NCBI GenBank assembly: GCA_009777735.1
Contig: WRLF01000022.1
Span: 1-36,621 of the forward strand
Length of the DNA: 36,621 nucleotides
DNA from: Treponema sp.
Lineage (GTDB): Bacteria > Spirochaetota > Spirochaetia > Treponematales > Breznakiellaceae
Reading direction: 5' to 3'
Shown one piece after another: positions 35,085-36,621 of this stretch. The notes beneath the pieces were generated by a model. It searched no databases. It saw nothing but the letters and a program-made list of their open reading frames with translations, and was not told where the DNA came from. The number at the start of each line of letters is the position of its first letter. Position 1 is the first letter of the stretch. The translations under genes and the position numbers were made by a program.

Positions 35085-35101
35085 ATACTATTGATTGTCA
35101 A
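35073..35101 (-). promoter_or_regulatory. Promoter of the 12-TM LuxR gene
   Basis: Minus strand consensus -35 TTGACA (35096-35101), 17-bp spacer, -10 TATTAT (35073-35078). The palindrome at 35078-35096 fills the spacer, suggesting that a strong promoter is held off by a repressor. Confidence 0.72.
35078..35096. promoter_or_regulatory. Palindromic operator candidate in the LuxR gene promoter
   Basis: AATCAATA-TAC-TATTGATT is a perfect 8-bp-arm dyad lying between the -35 and -10 boxes. The divergent XRE regulator (35153-35473) is the natural candidate to bind it. Confidence 0.65.
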
Positions 35102-35152
35102 TATAGCCGTAGACATTATCATTTTCTTATTCGTGAGTGAGCAAGGGAAAAT

Positions 35153-35473
35153 ATGAGCCGCCTTAGGGAAATATTAGCAAATAACCTGAAGGCTTTTCGT
35201 CAAAAATCAGGTTTATCCCAGGCAAAATTGGCTGAAAAAGCTGAAATATCCACACAATATATTGCCATGATTGAGCTTTCACGCCAGTTTCCCACCCCTG
35301 ATGTATTGGAACGAATAGCAGTCGCCTTGGGGATTGAAGCCCATGAGCTTTTTGCAGTACCGCCTTCACCGGAAAACGCTATGGAACGGCTGCATAAGGA
35401 TATAATTAAAGAAATAAGGCAAGTGATTGTCGAAGTCCTGGAAAATGCCCTTGCGGATAAATATAAAACCTAA
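35153..35473 (+). CDS. XRE-family transcriptional regulator
   Basis: The 106-aa protein is a Cro/C1-type HTH in its first 65 residues (LKAFRQKSGLSQAKLAEKAEISTQYIAMIELSRQFPTPDVLERIAVALGI), with a short acidic/helical C-terminus (about 80-106) likely for dimerisation. AAGGGAAAAT precedes the ATG. It diverges from the LuxR-type gene and probably represses it, itself, or both through the palindrome and direct repeats in the 169-bp gap. Small free-standing XRE proteins of this kind often control neighbouring genes or mobile elements; no element is visible here. Confidence 0.88.
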   Translation: MSRLREILANNLKAFRQKSGLSQAKLAEKAEISTQYIAMIELSRQFPTPDVLERIAVALGIEAHELFAVPPSPENAMERLHKDIIKEIRQVIVEVLENALADKYKT

Positions 35474-35517
35474 GCTATATACCTCCAATTAAAATAAAAA
35501 TACAGGAAACCCCTGCT

Positions 35518-35781
35518 ATGAAAATTGCCAAGCTGGCTGTTGACGGCAGATTATCGGAAAAATATAACGGTATTGTTTCCTTTATGATTTATGCCGCTAT
35601 GGGTAAAGCGATTGACTGTAATGAGGATTACTGCGCTGCTCGCTTCCTCACTGTTGACGCTGACATTGAACATGATAAAGGAGTTATTGCCTTTTACGAA
35701 AAAAACGGATTCATACCAAACGCCGAACTTTATAATAAAAAACGCACTACTATTAGCATGAGAAAAGATATTTATAGGTAA
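35518..35781 (+). pseudogene. GNAT acetyltransferase remnant (N-terminal half missing)
   Basis: The 87-aa frame matches the C-terminal half of a GNAT N-acetyltransferase: KLAVDGRLSEKYNGIVSFMIYAAMG is the acetyl-CoA-loop region (motif A), and VIAFYEKNGFIPNAELY is motif B. Family members are about 160-180 aa, and the first half is absent upstream, where only 44 bp separate it from the XRE gene. The pyrophosphate loop lacks the usual GxG (GIV instead). It was probably left by a deletion. A short functional protein cannot be excluded, since the frame is intact. Confidence 0.7.
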
Positions 35782-35841
35782 TGACGGTGTGTACATTTTC
35801 CCACCTCTTTGTGCTATCATGCTTATAACAAACCAAATTAT

Positions 35842-35865
35842 AATTATACTGAATTCGGTATAATT
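35842..35865. repeat. 24-bp near-perfect palindrome
   Basis: Arms AATTATAC / GTATAATT flank a GAATTC core, with only one symmetric mismatch (T/G at 35850/35857). Each arm contains a TATAAT-type -10 box, one per strand. It sits in the 160-bp gap between the acetyltransferase remnant and the small 84-aa gene. Confidence 0.65.
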
Positions 35866-35941
35866 AAGAATAAGCCCGAGGGAGAAATGGTTAAAATAAC
35901 CGTTGAAAAGATAACAATTTCCATATAAATAGGTTGAGTTT

Positions 35942-36196
35942 ATGTATGATGTAAGAAAATCTATACGTGTCGAAAATTTACATTTACCTCTTTCAGAAAA
36001 CGAACGCGAAGAAATAATAAATAAACTCAATCAACACGAAATAGAAATAGTATTTTTTGAAACTAGAGATTTACCTAGAGCGTCAGTTTTTGAGGCCATT
36101 ACAATTTTTTTTAATTGGTACTGTTGTTTAGTGCAATTTTACTGGATAAGTCTATATATAGTATTCGCTATTATTGGCATCTTTGAAATTGTCTAA
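35942..36196 (+). CDS. Small membrane protein of unknown function (84 aa)
   Basis: I do not recognise it. Residues 1-45 are charged (LSENEREEIINKLNQHEIEIV). Residues 52-83 are hydrophobic and aromatic and would span the membrane (FNWYCCLVQFYWISLYIVFAIIGIF). The base composition is more AT-rich than its neighbours. GTTGAG lies upstream of the ATG, a weak ribosome site. Its 3' end overlaps the convergent Rrf2 gene by 45 bp, so it may be a truncated remnant, or not expressed. Confidence 0.45.
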   Translation: MYDVRKSIRVENLHLPLSENEREEIINKLNQHEIEIVFFETRDLPRASVFEAITIFFNWYCCLVQFYWISLYIVFAIIGIFEIV

Positions 36197-36589
36197 AGCA
36201 TCTTCAAGGGTAATACTGTCAAGATAATTGTTAATAATTTTCTCTAGCTCCTGCCATATCGGCAAGGTTTTACAATACCCCCTGCGCTCACAACGGTTTG
36301 GCGTATCTTCCATACATGAAACTGGTGTCAATCCTCCTTCGGTGATTCGGAGGATTTGACCTACCGTATATTGAGAAGGCTCTTTAGCCAACATATATCC
36401 GCCTTTATTACCGCGGTTTGTACGCAGGATTTCAGGACGGCTCAGCAAGGTTACAAGCTGTTCCAAATATTTTTTAGAAATATTCTGCCGTTCCGATATG
36501 TCCTTCAATGAAATAAATCCTTCATTCTTATGTTCAGCCAGATCCAGCAACATACGGAGTGTATATCGTCCTTTTGTTGATATTTTCAT
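36152..36589 (-). CDS. Rrf2/IscR-family transcriptional regulator
   Basis: The 145-aa product has the Rrf2 winged HTH (MKISTKGRYTLRMLLDLAEHK, ISLKDISERQNISKKYLEQLV, NRGNKGGYMLAKEPSQYTVGQILRITEG). Three cysteines in C-x7-C-x5-C spacing (CMEDTPNRCERRGYC, about residues 92-106) match the [2Fe-2S] ligands of IscR/NsrR-type sensors. It likely senses Fe-S supply or oxidative/nitrosative stress, which fits a genome rich in Fe-S enzymes. AAGGAGG lies before the ATG. Its transcript runs into the small convergent ORF. Regulated genes are not in the window. Confidence 0.92.
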   Translation of the reverse strand: MKISTKGRYTLRMLLDLAEHKNEGFISLKDISERQNISKKYLEQLVTLLSRPEILRTNRGNKGGYMLAKEPSQYTVGQILRITEGGLTPVSCMEDTPNRCERRGYCKTLPIWQELEKIINNYLDSITLEDALDNFKDANNSEYYI

Positions 36590-36621
36590 AAATTCCGCCT
36601 CCTTACCATTTTTTCATTCCG

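Overview
The window looks like a chromosomal segment of a spirochaete, most likely a Treponema of the acetogenic termite-gut type (T. primitia-like). This is inference from gene content. The CoaE has the unusual treponemal-style P-loop and N-terminus, a FapA/DUF342 protein and a SPOR protein are present, the 6-phosphofructokinase resembles the spirochaete TP0108 type, and there is a corrinoid/methyltransferase block of the Wood-Ljungdahl methyl branch. No rRNA, tRNA, CRISPR array, transposase or phage gene was seen. No gap without a gene exceeds about 170 bp.

Region 1 (1-14392, all minus strand) is one tightly packed 12-gene transcription unit, read right to left: gltB1, gltB2, purC, purB, purA, a ferredoxin, an FAD/NAD oxidoreductase, gltB3, glmS, purF, carA, carB. 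It combines a glutamate synthase split into single-domain subunits, with its own electron-transfer partners, with enzymes that spend glutamine or aspartate nitrogen (purines, glucosamine-6-P, carbamoyl phosphate). A sigma70-type promoter and a long hairpin with a T-tract lie directly before gltB1, so the whole unit may be controlled by one attenuator. At the far end carB stops after its first half, in an array of 7-bp tandem repeats.

Region 2 (14451-19823) holds a TIM-barrel sugar isomerase-like gene and fapA (minus), then coaE and a SPOR-domain gene (plus). These converge on folC (minus). folC carries a long palindrome inside its coding frame.

Region 3 (18408-23779) is folate/one-carbon metabolism: acsD-acsC-acsE-folC on the minus strand and a second pterin-binding methyltransferase diverging on the plus strand. 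The two units are driven by back-to-back promoters whose -35 boxes share a 15-bp palindrome.

Region 4 (23776-31620, minus) holds a lipoprotein with InlB-type B-repeats and a SUMF1-like domain, then a DMT-family transporter, a LarA-family protein and a phosphofructokinase (probably one operon), and the ComM/YifB ATPase.

Region 5 (31764-36621) is a small regulatory island. A 12-TM LuxR-type regulator lies just upstream of a two-gene operon of unknown function. That operon's promoter carries two 20-bp dyads strongly reminiscent of lux boxes, the nearer one centred near -42.5. An XRE regulator diverges from the LuxR gene, with a palindrome filling the spacer of the LuxR promoter. A decayed acetyltransferase, a small ORF of unknown function and an Rrf2/IscR-type regulator complete the window.
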